The position numbers were made by a program, and so were the translations under genes. 64,000 nt of DNA, taken from Rhizobium leguminosarum. GTDB lineage: Bacteria > Pseudomonadota > Alphaproteobacteria > Rhizobiales > Rhizobiaceae. Under the pieces are notes generated by a model. That model made no database searches and was not told the DNA's origin. It saw only the letters and a program-made list of their open reading frames with translations. The DNA lies in contig NZ_LWBS01000417.1 of NCBI RefSeq assembly GCF_001652265.1, positions 190,128-254,127 on the forward strand. The letters are read 5' to 3'. Positions 7,667 through 16,360 of the stretch are shown piece by piece (within the stretch, counting starts at the first letter, position 1; the number at the start of each line of letters is the position of its first letter).

Positions 7667-9586
7667 TTACTTGGCAGGGACCTCGATCTCCTTGCCGACC
7701 GTCAGGTGACGCGGGTTCGGCTTGCCATTGGCATCCGAAAGCTTCCGCCACATCGTGCCGTCGCCATAGAAGGTCACGGCGAGATCCCAGAAGGTATCGC
7801 CCGCGGCGATGACGTGGGTGGACGGCGTCGTTGCGGCAGGTGCGGAGGCTGCCGGTGCCGCCGGCGCTGGAGCCGGTGCTGCTGGGGCCGGGGCAGCGGG
7901 TGCGGGAGCCGGCTCGGTGGATGGAGCAGGAGCAGCCGGTGCGGCAGGCGCCGGCTCGGAAGCGGAGGGAGCAGGCGCTGCCTGCGCCAGTTCGGTGACG
8001 CGGCCATCCGTATATGGCTTGTAGGGCGAATGCGCGGCGACATATTCGGCGGTCAAGTCGGCAAGGTCCGGACCGTAATCATAGGCGTTCTTGCCTTCCT
8101 TAAAGATCGAATAGCCATCGCCGCCGGCCCGCATGAAATTGTTGGTGGCGACTTTGTAGGTCTTGGCGGGATCGATCGGAGCGAAATTGTCGCCTTCCTT
8201 CACCTGGACATCGCCGACGCGGCTGCCGACAGGCTTCGACTGGTCGAAGGAGAACTTCAGGCCGGCGACCTGCGGGAAGCGCCCGGCGCCCTGGTCGATC
8301 TGGCTGACACCATTTTCGAGCGCTTTGACGACATCTGCGCCAGTCGTCTCAAACGTAGCGAGCGTGTTCTGGAAAGGCAGGACGGTGATGACCTCGCCCT
8401 GGGTGATCTCGCCGCCGTCGATCGAAGCGCGCAGGCCGCCGCCGTTCTGAAAGGCGATGGTGACACCCTGGTTCCTGGTGCGATCGAGCATGGCGTCGGC
8501 CACCAGGTTGCCCATCGAGCACTCCTTGACGCGGCAGACCTTGCGGTCGCCTTCGATCGGGCTTTCGGAGGAGCCGATCACCTTCTTGCGCAGTTCTTCG
8601 ATCGGCTTTGCCAGTTCGGCGACACGGGCAAGGACAGCAGGATCAGGCGTGAAGGTGAAATCGATCAGGATCGGATCGCCCTTGGCATCCTTCACGACGC
8701 CGCTATCGTCGAAATTGACGACGAGATCGCCGAGATACTTGCTGTAGGAGGCAGCCTGGACGACCGGCACTTTATAGCCGCCGGGATTGTCGACCATGGT
8801 CGGATAGGGGCCTTCGGCCTTGGGGTCAGTGTTGGAGAGCAGGCTATGGGAATGGCCGCCGACGACGACATCGACATCCGCGATCTTGGCGATCAGGGCG
8901 AGATCGCGGGGGTAACCGACATGGGTGAGCGCGATGATCTTGTTGACGCCCTGGCCCTTCAGATCCTGAACGGCCGCGGTAATGCTCTGTACGTCATCGG
9001 CGATCGTGACGTTCGGGCCGGGGGAAGAAAGCTCTGGCGTGTCATTGGTGACGGCACCGACGATGCCGATCTTCTGGCCGGCGATATCGAGCACCAGCGA
9101 CGGCTTGATGCGGTCGCCGAGCTTGGAGGCGGCTGTCGCCTTGACATTCGCCGTCACGACAGGGAACTGCACCTTGTCGAGGAAGGTCGCAAGTCCGTCC
9201 TCGCTATCGTCGAATTCATGATTGCCGACGGTCATGGCGTCGAACTTCATCAGGTTCAGGAACTCGGCTTCGGCTGCTCCCTTGTAGGTCGTGTAGAAGA
9301 GCGAGCCCTGGAAATTGTCGCCGGCATTCAAGAGGAGGACGTTCTTGCCGGATAGCGCCTGGCGGCGCTGATCGATCGCGGTCTTCAGGCGGGCAGCACC
9401 CCCGAAGCATTCCTTCTTGCCCTCCTCTTCGGCCGAGCAGGTGGAGTCGAACTTGTTGATCGATTCGATGCGCGAGTGGAAATCGTTGATATGAAGAATA
9501 TTGAGTTCGTAATCTGCAAAGCCGGCGCCCGTGCTCAGCGCCAGCATGGACGCGGTCAAAAGACCGAAGCTGAAAGACTTCGTCAT
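7667..9586 (-). CDS. Secreted 5'-nucleotidase/UDP-sugar hydrolase family protein with C-terminal LysM domain
   Basis: 639 aa. Signal peptide residues about 1-24 (FGLLTASMLALSTGAGFA). The metallophosphoesterase domain has NILHINDFHSR, NAGDNFQGS, VGNHEFDD and VVGGHSHS, all metal-ligand motifs. The 5'-nucleotidase C-terminal domain includes FQNGGGLRASIDGG and RAGGDGYSIF. A linker of about 60 residues of Ala/Pro follows, then a LysM module (HVIAAGDTFWDLAVTFYGDG ... GKEIEVPAK). It probably hydrolyses nucleotides or UDP-sugars in the periplasm while LysM holds it on peptidoglycan. ATG 9586 is set by AGGAGA at good spacing; a longer N-terminal extension is possible but has no signal-peptide logic. 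Monocistronic with its own terminator. Confidence 0.92.
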   Translation of the reverse strand: MTKSFSFGLLTASMLALSTGAGFADYELNILHINDFHSRIESINKFDSTCSAEEEGKKECFGGAARLKTAIDQRRQALSGKNVLLLNAGDNFQGSLFYTTYKGAAEAEFLNLMKFDAMTVGNHEFDDSEDGLATFLDKVQFPVVTANVKATAASKLGDRIKPSLVLDIAGQKIGIVGAVTNDTPELSSPGPNVTIADDVQSITAAVQDLKGQGVNKIIALTHVGYPRDLALIAKIADVDVVVGGHSHSLLSNTDPKAEGPYPTMVDNPGGYKVPVVQAASYSKYLGDLVVNFDDSGVVKDAKGDPILIDFTFTPDPAVLARVAELAKPIEELRKKVIGSSESPIEGDRKVCRVKECSMGNLVADAMLDRTRNQGVTIAFQNGGGLRASIDGGEITQGEVITVLPFQNTLATFETTGADVVKALENGVSQIDQGAGRFPQVAGLKFSFDQSKPVGSRVGDVQVKEGDNFAPIDPAKTYKVATNNFMRAGGDGYSIFKEGKNAYDYGPDLADLTAEYVAAHSPYKPYTDGRVTELAQAAPAPSASEPAPAAPAAPAPSTEPAPAPAAPAPAAPAPAPAAPAASAPAATTPSTHVIAAGDTFWDLAVTFYGDGTMWRKLSDANGKPNPRHLTVGKEIEVPAK

Positions 9587-9761
9587 CCCTGTTCTCCTGA
9601 TTGAGGCGAAAGATCCCCCTGATCCCTCGCCGATCCCTTTCATCGTGCGCCGGGGCGGTTTCCCGGCCTGCGGATGTTCCATCAGACGATGTACGACCGC
9701 AAGAGAAAGCTGGGCCAGGCGGGACGCTTTCCAAGGGGGCGGGGCAAAAAAGCCGGGCTGC

Positions 9762-10082
9762 TTATGCCCGGCATTCGCCATCGGCGGCGTTTCGGTAGAG
9801 TTCGTGCACGGCCTCTGCGATATTCGGGACCGTGGCGAGCGCGATGATCAAGCAGAGAAGGGAAACGAGGCGATGAAAGCGCCGGCCGGCTCGATAGGCA
9901 AGGAGCGCGCCTACACCATAGATCAGGACCGCCGGCACGGCTGACATCAGCACCTGCAGCGGCCCGTCGCAATCGGGAGCGGCGATGCCCTGGGCACGAT
10001 ATTCGTTGGCTGGCGAAACGATCGCAAGCGCCGCAAACGGCAATGCGAGCAGCAGGACGAGGTAAGAGGCGACGGCCCGCAT
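9762..10082 (-). CDS. Small hypothetical membrane protein
   Basis: 106 aa, not recognised. An N-terminal hydrophobic segment (YLVLLLALPFAALAIV) could be a signal peptide or first membrane helix. Two more helices follow (VLMSAVPAVLIYGVGALLAY, LVSLLCLIIALATVP). Cys residues sit at about 38 and 104. Downstream of the omp10 gene on the same strand, 24 nt after its stop, so probably co-transcribed. Function unknown. Confidence 0.6.
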   Translation of the reverse strand: MRAVASYLVLLLALPFAALAIVSPANEYRAQGIAAPDCDGPLQVLMSAVPAVLIYGVGALLAYRAGRRFHRLVSLLCLIIALATVPNIAEAVHELYRNAADGECRA

Positions 10083-10106
10083 GCTGTTAGCCTATCGCCG
10101 CATCTT

Positions 10107-10475
10107 TCAGCCGCGGCGGGAAAGCGTGAACTGTGCGCCGGAATCGGAGGTGCAATTGAGCTGGCTCGGGTTGACGAGGGCGCAATTGACCTTGGACTGA
10201 GTCTTGCGCACCAGCGAGGTCATGTTGATCTCCACCAGGGTCGGTGAGGTATTCATATAGGTGCCCGAGGCAAGAAGCTGGTTGCTGTCGGTCGTGCGGG
10301 TGGTGAAAGTACCGCCCTGGAAGGTCGAAACGATGCCATTCGGATCGCTCCAGTTGCCTTCGACACCAGTGGCGGCGGGCGCGGTTGCAATCGGCAGGCG
10401 ACGCGGCTCTGATGAAACGCAGGCGGCGAGAGCGGCCGCTACACCGACAAGAACGAGACCAGTTCTGATTTTCAT
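10107..10475 (-). CDS. Omp10-like outer-membrane lipoprotein
   Basis: 122 aa. A lipoprotein signal peptide ends in LAAC, giving lipidated Cys19. The mature protein closely follows what I recall of Brucella Omp10: GVEGNWSDPNGIVSTFQGG, TRTTDSNQLLASG, LVEINMTSLVRKTQSKVNC and LNCTSDSGAQFTLSRR. The two Cys in KVNCAL and QLNCTS probably form a disulfide. ATG 10475 is supported by GGGAGAAG. Its exact envelope role is not known; Brucella Omp10 is a surface-exposed minor lipoprotein. Confidence 0.85.
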   Translation of the reverse strand: MKIRTGLVLVGVAAALAACVSSEPRRLPIATAPAATGVEGNWSDPNGIVSTFQGGTFTTRTTDSNQLLASGTYMNTSPTLVEINMTSLVRKTQSKVNCALVNPSQLNCTSDSGAQFTLSRRG

Positions 10476-10596
10476 AAGGCTTCTCCCGGCGAATCGGCGC
10501 GGCGGACAGCCGCCAAGTTCGGGCAAAACATGGCGCGCGCCCGGTATGAAGGCAAGCCTTGGAAGGGCGGCGAGCGGCATTTAGACAGCCGGCGTT

Positions 10597-10623
10597 ACAA
10601 AAATGCCCGCCTTGCGGCGGGCA
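10597..10623 (-). terminator. Terminator of hss
   Basis: On the minus strand TGCCCGCC (loop of 4) GGCGGGCA is followed by TTTTTGT, 24 nt after the hss stop codon. The 8-bp stem (604-611 with 616-623) is perfect. Confidence 0.85.
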
Positions 10624-10646
10624 TTGTCAAAGCCGTGCAGGCGATC

Positions 10647-12098
10647 TCAGCGAACCAGAATGTTCCTGAACTGCCACGGATCCTTGGTGTCGATATCCTC
10701 GGGGAAGAGGCCCGGACGGCCGTCGAGCGGGGTCCAGTCGGTGTAGTGGCCCTCGACCGGGCCGAGATAGGGCATCTGCACTTCGAGGCAGCGCTTGTAA
10801 TCGATCTCGTCGGCTTCGACGATGCCGGCATTCGGGTTTTCCAGCGCCCAGACCATGCCGGCGAGGACGGCTGATGTGACCTGCAGGCCGGTGGCGTTCT
10901 GATAGGGCGCGATACGGCGGGTTTCTTCCAGCGACAGGCGCGAGCCATACCAATAGGCATTCTTCTCGTGGCCGTAGAGCAGGACGCCGAGTTCGTCGAT
11001 GCCGTCCTCCAGCTCGTCCTCGTCGAGAACGTGATGGACTGGCTGCGAGGTGCCGCCATTGCCGAACATTTCATGCAGCGAGATCACGGCGTCGTTGGCC
11101 GGATGGTAGGCATAGTGGCAGGTCGGGCGGAAGGTCACTTCGCCGTCCTTGTCGCGGACGGTGAAGAAATCGGCGATCGAGATCGACTCGTTGTGGGTGA
11201 CGAGGAAGCCGTATTGCGGGCCGGGCGTCGGGCACCAGGTGCGCACGCGGGTGTTGGCGCCCGGCTGCTCCAGGTAGATCGCCGCCTTGTTGCCCTTCTT
11301 GTGCTTCTTGGCGTTCTTCGGCATCCATTGTTCATGCGTGCCCCAGCCGAGTTCGGCAGGCTGCAGGCCTTCGGAGATGAAGCCTTCGACGGACCAGGTG
11401 TTCCAGAAGACGTTGAGCGGCTTCGGATGCTTGGTGCGCTGGGTGTCGCGCTCGGCGATGTGGACGCCCTTGACGCCGAGCTTCTTCATGAGCTTTGCCC
11501 AGCCTTCGCGATCGTGCTGGTCCGGTTCGTCGAATTTGAAGCCGGTATCGTTGGCGAGGTTGACGAGCGCCTGCTTGACCAACCAGGAGACCATGCCCGG
11601 ATTGGCGCCGCAGGTGGAGACGGCGGTAGCGCCGCCCGGGTTCTTCGCCTTTTCCTTGCGCATGGTTTCGCGCAGCGCATAGTTGGTGCGGTCGGCATTG
11701 CTCATGCTCTTGTCGAAATAGAAGCCGAGCCAGGGTTCGACGACGGTGTCGATATAGGGAACGTCAAGTTTGCGGCAGAGCTTGATGATGTCGAGCGAGG
11801 AGGTGTCGACCGAGAGGTTGACGCAGAAGCCCTGGCCTTCGCCTTCCGTCAGCAGCGGCTTCAGCAGTTCCTTGTAGTTGTCCTTGGTGACATATTCCTT
11901 GATGTGGCGAACGCCGTGCTTCTTCAGGATCTCCATGTCGGAGGGTTCTTCCCGCGGATCGATGACGACCATCCGGCTCTTGTCGAATTTGAAATGGCGC
12001 TCGATCAGGGGCAGGGTGCCGCGACCGATGGAGCCAAAGCCGATCATCACGATCGGACCGGTAATTTCGGCATATACCGGATAGTTTTGTTCCGTCAT
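10647..12098 (-). CDS. hss: Homospermidine synthase
   Basis: Condenses two putrescines (or putrescine and spermidine) into sym-homospermidine, the main long polyamine of rhizobia, using bound NAD. 483 aa, the normal length. The Rossmann motif near the N-terminus reads GPIVMIGFGSIGRGTLPLI. Further family segments are CVNLSVDTSSLDIIKLC, GANPGMVSWLVKQAL and TWCPTPGPQYGFLVTHNE. A strong terminator follows. Upstream a long untranslated region holds a short ORF with a good ribosome-binding site. No other polyamine genes adjoin. Confidence 0.95.
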   Translation of the reverse strand: MTEQNYPVYAEITGPIVMIGFGSIGRGTLPLIERHFKFDKSRMVVIDPREEPSDMEILKKHGVRHIKEYVTKDNYKELLKPLLTEGEGQGFCVNLSVDTSSLDIIKLCRKLDVPYIDTVVEPWLGFYFDKSMSNADRTNYALRETMRKEKAKNPGGATAVSTCGANPGMVSWLVKQALVNLANDTGFKFDEPDQHDREGWAKLMKKLGVKGVHIAERDTQRTKHPKPLNVFWNTWSVEGFISEGLQPAELGWGTHEQWMPKNAKKHKKGNKAAIYLEQPGANTRVRTWCPTPGPQYGFLVTHNESISIADFFTVRDKDGEVTFRPTCHYAYHPANDAVISLHEMFGNGGTSQPVHHVLDEDELEDGIDELGVLLYGHEKNAYWYGSRLSLEETRRIAPYQNATGLQVTSAVLAGMVWALENPNAGIVEADEIDYKRCLEVQMPYLGPVEGHYTDWTPLDGRPGLFPEDIDTKDPWQFRNILVR

Positions 12099-12301
12099 TC
12101 TTTTCTCCTGTGGAAGGCGACGAAGGCGTTCAGCCCGAAGAATTATTTTGAAATTGCCGCAGAGATTGCGAAGTGACCGGCTCTAACCATAAAACGGCGT
12201 CACAATAAAGAGCGTTGACGGGGAAAGGCCAAATATCGAGCGGCGATAGAGGCCGGCGAAGCTGTCCTGGGGACCGGCAGCCCGCGTGGATTCGAGCTCT
12301 T

Positions 12302-12319
12302 TCAGATGAGATCATCCAT
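12302..12319 (-). other. Possible 5-codon upstream ORF (MDDLI) ahead of hss
   Basis: On the minus strand AGAGGAG precedes ATG at 12319 by about 7 nt, and the frame reads Met-Asp-Asp-Leu-Ile-stop. It lies about 200 nt before the hss start and 18 nt after the yciI stop. The segment between it and hss can form GC hairpins (GGCTGCCGG ... CCGGCC). It could be a translated regulatory leader or chance. Confidence 0.25.
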
Positions 12320-12336
12320 GATCAGCTCCTCTAAAT

Positions 12337-12621
12337 TCAGCCCTTCAGGATTTCCAGCCCTTCGACCACCGTCGTGACGGCAAGCTCGGTGATTTCGTGT
12401 TCGGCAACGCCATGGAGGGTGAAGGGATCGGCGGCGACATAGGCCTCCATCGCGGCGCGCTCGCCGATTGCAAGGATGACGCCGCCGGTGCGTGGCACCT
12501 TGCGGCCGGAAGCCAGAAACCAGCCCTTGGCATAACCCTCCTTCACCCAGGCCATATGAGGCTCCATGTGCTTGTCGGCTTCGTCGTTGGATTTCACATA
12601 GGTGAGCGAGAGAATGAACAT
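12337..12621 (-). CDS. YciI-family protein
   Basis: 94 aa with the whole small ferredoxin-like YCII fold: MFILSLTYVKSNDEADKHMEPHMAWVK (first strand and helix; given in parts, MFILSLTYV then DKHMEPHMAW), followed by ASGRKVPRTGGVILA and the C-terminal PFTLHGVAEHEITEL. The His in PHMAW and the Asp in ADPFTLHG are the usual putative active-site residues. Function of the family is mostly unproven. It starts 2 nt after the pabC-like gene, so it is the last gene of the pabB-pabC-yciI run. Confidence 0.85.
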   Translation of the reverse strand: MFILSLTYVKSNDEADKHMEPHMAWVKEGYAKGWFLASGRKVPRTGGVILAIGERAAMEAYVAADPFTLHGVAEHEITELAVTTVVEGLEILKG

Positions 12622-12623
12622 GG

Positions 12624-13253
12624 TCAGTTCCTGATGAGGTTTGCGCGGATCAGGCCGCGCAGCGAGTTGCCGATATAAAGCGCGCCGGCATCGAGATCGG
12701 CAAGCGTGATGCGGCCGACACGGGCCTTGCGCCGGCAGATGAGTTCGGTGCGCAGCACGCCGGCAAGCAGGCCGCAGGAGATGGGCGGGGTGCGCAGAAT
12801 GCCGGTTCCATCGTCCAGGAAGATCGAGGTGATGGTGCCCTCGCAGACTTCATCGCGTTCATTCAAAAGGATGACTTCGTCGGCCTCATCAGGCCTGTAT
12901 TCGGCCCGTGCGGCCTCGTAGACGGCACGGCGCGTGGTCTTGACGCGCAGCAGCCTGTCGGCGGAATTCAGACGGGTTTCGGCGAGGCGGGCGATCCAGG
13001 TAGTATCGGGCGCCAGGGGCACGAAAGCGGCGCTCGTCACCTCGATGCGGCCTTGCGCGTCGAAGGTCAGGCGGATGCGCAGCGGACCGGCAGCACCTGT
13101 AATGGCTTCGTCAAGCTTGGCCGCCGCCGCGATCGGTTGCGGGAAGCCAAGGCGACGGGCGGAGCGGGAAAGTCGGGCGAGATGCAGCCGCAGCCGGATG
13201 AAGCCCTCGCCGGGCTGCCACCGCAATGTCTCGATCAGCGAAAAATCGATCAT
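12624..13253 (-). CDS. pabC: Aminotransferase class IV, probable 4-amino-4-deoxychorismate lyase
   Basis: Likely releases pyruvate from aminodeoxychorismate to give p-aminobenzoate for folate. 209 aa. Fold-type IV PLP features include SLIETLRWQPGEGF at the start, VKTTRRAVYEAARAEY around the Lys that would bind PLP (K in VKTT), and NERDEVCEGTITSIFLDDG. The start ATG at 13253 overlaps the pabB stop as ATGA, so translation is probably coupled. That arrangement supports the pabC role over a branched-chain or D-amino-acid aminotransferase. Confidence 0.85.
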   Translation of the reverse strand: MIDFSLIETLRWQPGEGFIRLRLHLARLSRSARRLGFPQPIAAAAKLDEAITGAAGPLRIRLTFDAQGRIEVTSAAFVPLAPDTTWIARLAETRLNSADRLLRVKTTRRAVYEAARAEYRPDEADEVILLNERDEVCEGTITSIFLDDGTGILRTPPISCGLLAGVLRTELICRRKARVGRITLADLDAGALYIGNSLRGLIRANLIRN

Positions 13254-14410
13254 CGCGCAATCCATTGGTCGCCGACAGCGAAGCGGGCCTTGAGCAGGCA
13301 TTCCTCATATTCGGCCTCGGCGGTCGAATCGAAGACGATGCCGCCGCCGACATTGAAGACGGCCCTGCCGCCCTTAAAAAGGGTGATCGTGCGGATGGCG
13401 ACGGAAAAACGCATAGCGCCGGTGGGCGAGATCATGCCGATCGCGCCGCAATAGGCGTCGCGCGGGACATCCTCGAGCGCATGGAGGATTTCCATTGCCC
13501 GCATCTTCGGCGCGCCGGTGATCGAACCGCAGGGGAAGAGCGCGGAGAAGATGTCGCGGATCGAAAGATCGGGGCGGAGCCTTGCCTGGACATGGCTCAC
13601 CATCTGGTGGACGGTCGGATAGGTCTCGATGTCGAAGAGCTTCGGGACGTCGAGCGTGCCGACCTCGGTGATGCGGGAGATATCGTTGCGCAGCAGATCG
13701 ACGATCATGCGGTTTTCCGCCTGCGTCTTGATATCGCTGCGCATCGCCTCGATGATCTCGGCATCCTCGGCGGCAGTCGTGCCGCGTTTTGCCGTGCCCT
13801 TCATCGGATGGGTCTCGATCCAGCCCTGTTCATCGGTGCGGAAGAAAAGTTCGGGCGACCGCGAAAGGATGACCGGGCCGCCAAGATCGACCAGCGCACC
13901 GTATTTGACCGGCTGGCGTTCGATCAGCGACCAGAAGGCGGCACGGGGATCGCCGTTCCAGCGGGCCTCGATCGGCATGGTGAGGTTCGCCTGATAGGCG
14001 TCGCCGAGCCGCAGGTGCTTGTGGAGGCGGTCGAAGCGCTCCTTATATATAGGGAAATCCCAGGCGGCTTTCGGAGCGGTGAGGAATTCCTCGTTTTCGA
14101 GGCGCTGTTTTGGCTGGGCAAGCGGATGCGTATCCGGCTGCGGAGCGTCGAAGACGCCGAAACAGATGAGCGGGGTGTCGCGATGTTCCCCGGCGAAGGG
14201 AGCGAGTTTTTCCTCGAAGAGGTATCCGGCCTCATAGGCCATGTAGCCGGCAAGCCATTTGCCTGCGGCCTTGGCCTGCTCCATCCGGGCAAGGCCTGCA
14301 AAGAACTCGGCGCGCGTCCTGGCAATGATGATCTCTGCAGGCTCGGCGAAAAGCATCACCTGTCCGGTCACGTCGTCGCGGAAGAGAATAGTGGGTTGGG
14401 TTTCGGCCAT
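13250..14410 (-). CDS. pabB: Aminodeoxychorismate synthase component I
   Basis: Converts chorismate with ammonia from PabA to aminodeoxychorismate. 386 aa, the short rhizobial form lacking part of the N-terminal domain. The chorismate-binding core has FDRLHKHLRLGDAYQANLT, SRSPELFFRT, HPMKGTAKRG, MIVDLLRNDISRI and LFPCGSITGAPKMRAMEI. Overlaps pabC by 4 nt. pabA is not in the window. About 90 bp downstream of the pepF gene on the same strand, with a palindrome between, so separate transcription is possible. Confidence 0.92.
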   Translation of the reverse strand: MAETQPTILFRDDVTGQVMLFAEPAEIIIARTRAEFFAGLARMEQAKAAGKWLAGYMAYEAGYLFEEKLAPFAGEHRDTPLICFGVFDAPQPDTHPLAQPKQRLENEEFLTAPKAAWDFPIYKERFDRLHKHLRLGDAYQANLTMPIEARWNGDPRAAFWSLIERQPVKYGALVDLGGPVILSRSPELFFRTDEQGWIETHPMKGTAKRGTTAAEDAEIIEAMRSDIKTQAENRMIVDLLRNDISRITEVGTLDVPKLFDIETYPTVHQMVSHVQARLRPDLSIRDIFSALFPCGSITGAPKMRAMEILHALEDVPRDAYCGAIGMISPTGAMRFSVAIRTITLFKGGRAVFNVGGGIVFDSTAEAEYEECLLKARFAVGDQWIAR

Positions 14411-14443
14411 CGGCGGCGTCTTTTCTTGGAGCGCAATCCTTCG

Positions 14444-14503
14444 TCCGCCTGCCGGCGCCTCTTCCCGCTTGCGGGAAGAGGTTTGGCGTGGGGACAGGGC
14501 TGA
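14444..14503. repeat. Palindromic repeat-like sequence between pepF and pabB
   Basis: CCTCTTCCCG (loop of 4) CGGGAAGAGG forms a perfect 10-bp hairpin at about 14458-14481, flanked by CCGCCTGCCGGCG and GTTTGGCGTGGGGACAGGG. The style resembles short palindromic repeats common between rhizobial genes. Only one copy is visible here. It could act as a weak terminator after pepF. Confidence 0.4.
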
Positions 14504-16360
14504 TCAGGCCGCTCGGTCCAACGCTTCCAGTTCGTCGATCAGCCCCTCGATCATCGACAGGCCCTGGCTCCAGAACGACGGATCGGTGGCGTCGAGGCCG
14601 AAAGGCTTCAGCAGTTCCGAGTGATGCTTGGTGCCGCCGGCCCTCAGCAGTTCGAAATACTTCTCCTGGAAGCCCTTCTCGGCTTTCTGGTAGACGGCAT
14701 AAAGCGAATTTACCAGGCAATCGCCGAAGGCATAGGCGTAGACATAGAAGGGCGAGTGGATGAAGTGGGGGATATAGGCCCAGTAGGTCTCGTATCCTTC
14801 CGAGATGCTGATCGCCGGCCCGAGGCTTTCCGACTGGACGGAGAGCCAGAGTTCGCCGATGTCGTCAGCCGTGAGTTCTCCTGATTTGCGGGCGGTGTGG
14901 AGCTTGCGTTCGAATTCGTAAAAGGCGATCTGGCGCACGACCGTGTTGATCATGTCCTCGACCTTCTGGGCGAGCATCGCCTTGCGCTCGCGCGTATCGG
15001 TGGTCTTTTGCAGAAGGGCGCGGAAGGTCAGCATCTCGCCGAAGACGGAAGCGGTTTCGGCAAGCGTCAGCGGCGTCTGGCACATCAGCGCACCTTGCGC
15101 GCCGGCGAGGACCTGATGCACGCCGTGCCCGAGTTCATGGGCAAGCGTCATCACATCGCGCGGCTTGCCCATGTAATTGACGAGCACATACGGATGGGCC
15201 GAGGGAACCGTCGGATGGGCGAAGGCGCCTGGCGCCTTGCCCGGACGAACCGGGGCATCGATCCATTGTTCGTCGAAGAAGCGCCTGGCGATATCCGCCA
15301 TCTCAGGAGCAAAATTGCTATAGGCCGACAGCACCGTATCCTTCGCTTCCGGCCAGGAGATGATGGCGCTGGAGGTTTCCGGAAGGGGCGCGTTGCGGTC
15401 CCAGAAATTCATCTGCTCCATACCGAGCCATTTCGCCTTCATCTTGTAATAGCGATGCGAAAGGCGGGGATAGGCTTCGCGGACTGCCGCGGCCAGCGCA
15501 TCGACGACCTCGCGCTCGACACGGTTTGCCAGGTGGCGGCTGTCGGCGATGTCCTCGAAGCCGCGCCAGCGGTCGGCGATCTCCTTGTCCTTGGCAAGCG
15601 TGTTGGTGATCAGCGTGAAGGTGCGGATATTCGCCTTGAAGGTTTCAGCGAGCGCCATGGCCGCCTTGCGTCGCGCCTCAGGATCCTTTTCCTGCAGCCT
15701 GTTCAGCGCTACTTCGAGCGGCACTTTCTCGCCATCGATGTCGTAGCGAAGTTCCGCCATGGTTTCGTCGAAGAGGCGGTTGAAGGCGGCGGCCGATGTC
15801 ATCGACTTCTCGAGGAAGAGCTGTTCCAGCCTGTCGTCGAGCTGGTAGGGCTTGTCCTTCCTGAGGTCGAGCAGCCAAGGACGATAGTGCCCGGCGGCGG
15901 GATCATTCGCCATGCAGGCGTCGATCACCGCGTCGTCGATGCGGTTCAGTTCCAGCGCGAAAAACAGGAGATGGCCGGAAAATTCGGTGATCTTGGCCTG
16001 TACGTCGCCATAGAGCTTGCCGTTTGTCGGGTTGGTGGTGTCGGAGAAATAGGTGAGGCCGGCAAAGGAGCCGAGGCGGCCAATGATGTCGTCCAGCGCC
16101 TCATATTCCTTCAGGGCCGCGCCGATGCCCTCAGCGCCGGTCTTCGCTGCTGCCTCCGTGAGTTTGCCCTTCCACTTTTCTTCAAAGGCGATTGCGGCCT
16201 TGCCGGCTTTTTCCATGTCGGCGACGAAGGCGGTGGAGGTAGCGGAGGGATAAAGATCCTGCAGCTTCCAGACCGGCAGATCGCCGAGCGCCGGGTCGGC
16301 GGCCCCAGCTGGCACTGCTGCCGATAAAAGAAGGCCGACGTGCGGGAGCTTGATTTTCAT
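14504..16360 (-). CDS. pepF: M3-family oligoendopeptidase F
   Basis: Zinc metallopeptidase degrading short peptides. 618 aa, typical. The zinc site HELGH sits in TLAHELGHGVHQVLAG, with the third ligand Glu in LAETASVFGEML. The N-terminal PepF domain has KLQDLYPSATSTAF and YLTFSDTTNPTNGKLYG-like segments (SAGLTYFSDTTNPTNGK in part). The first 20 residues are hydrophobic and Ala-rich but not a convincing signal peptide, so a cytoplasmic enzyme is most likely. Stands first in a minus-strand run ahead of pabBC. Confidence 0.9.
   Translation of the reverse strand: MKIKLPHVGLLLSAAVPAGAADPALGDLPVWKLQDLYPSATSTAFVADMEKAGKAAIAFEEKWKGKLTEAAAKTGAEGIGAALKEYEALDDIIGRLGSFAGLTYFSDTTNPTNGKLYGDVQAKITEFSGHLLFFALELNRIDDAVIDACMANDPAAGHYRPWLLDLRKDKPYQLDDRLEQLFLEKSMTSAAAFNRLFDETMAELRYDIDGEKVPLEVALNRLQEKDPEARRKAAMALAETFKANIRTFTLITNTLAKDKEIADRWRGFEDIADSRHLANRVEREVVDALAAAVREAYPRLSHRYYKMKAKWLGMEQMNFWDRNAPLPETSSAIISWPEAKDTVLSAYSNFAPEMADIARRFFDEQWIDAPVRPGKAPGAFAHPTVPSAHPYVLVNYMGKPRDVMTLAHELGHGVHQVLAGAQGALMCQTPLTLAETASVFGEMLTFRALLQKTTDTRERKAMLAQKVEDMINTVVRQIAFYEFERKLHTARKSGELTADDIGELWLSVQSESLGPAISISEGYETYWAYIPHFIHSPFYVYAYAFGDCLVNSLYAVYQKAEKGFQEKYFELLRAGGTKHHSELLKPFGLDATDPSFWSQGLSMIEGLIDELEALDRAA

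Noticed and set aside
7646-9355. A 569-codon plus-strand open frame opposite the 5'-nucleotidase
   Set aside because: It is antisense to a gene with intact metal motifs and a signal peptide, and its Gly/Arg-rich start mirrors the Ala/Pro linker. High GC makes such shadows common here.
14444-14503. Strong terminator between pepF and pabB
   Set aside because: The 10-bp hairpin has no T-run on the minus strand, the direction of both genes. Listed only as a palindromic repeat.
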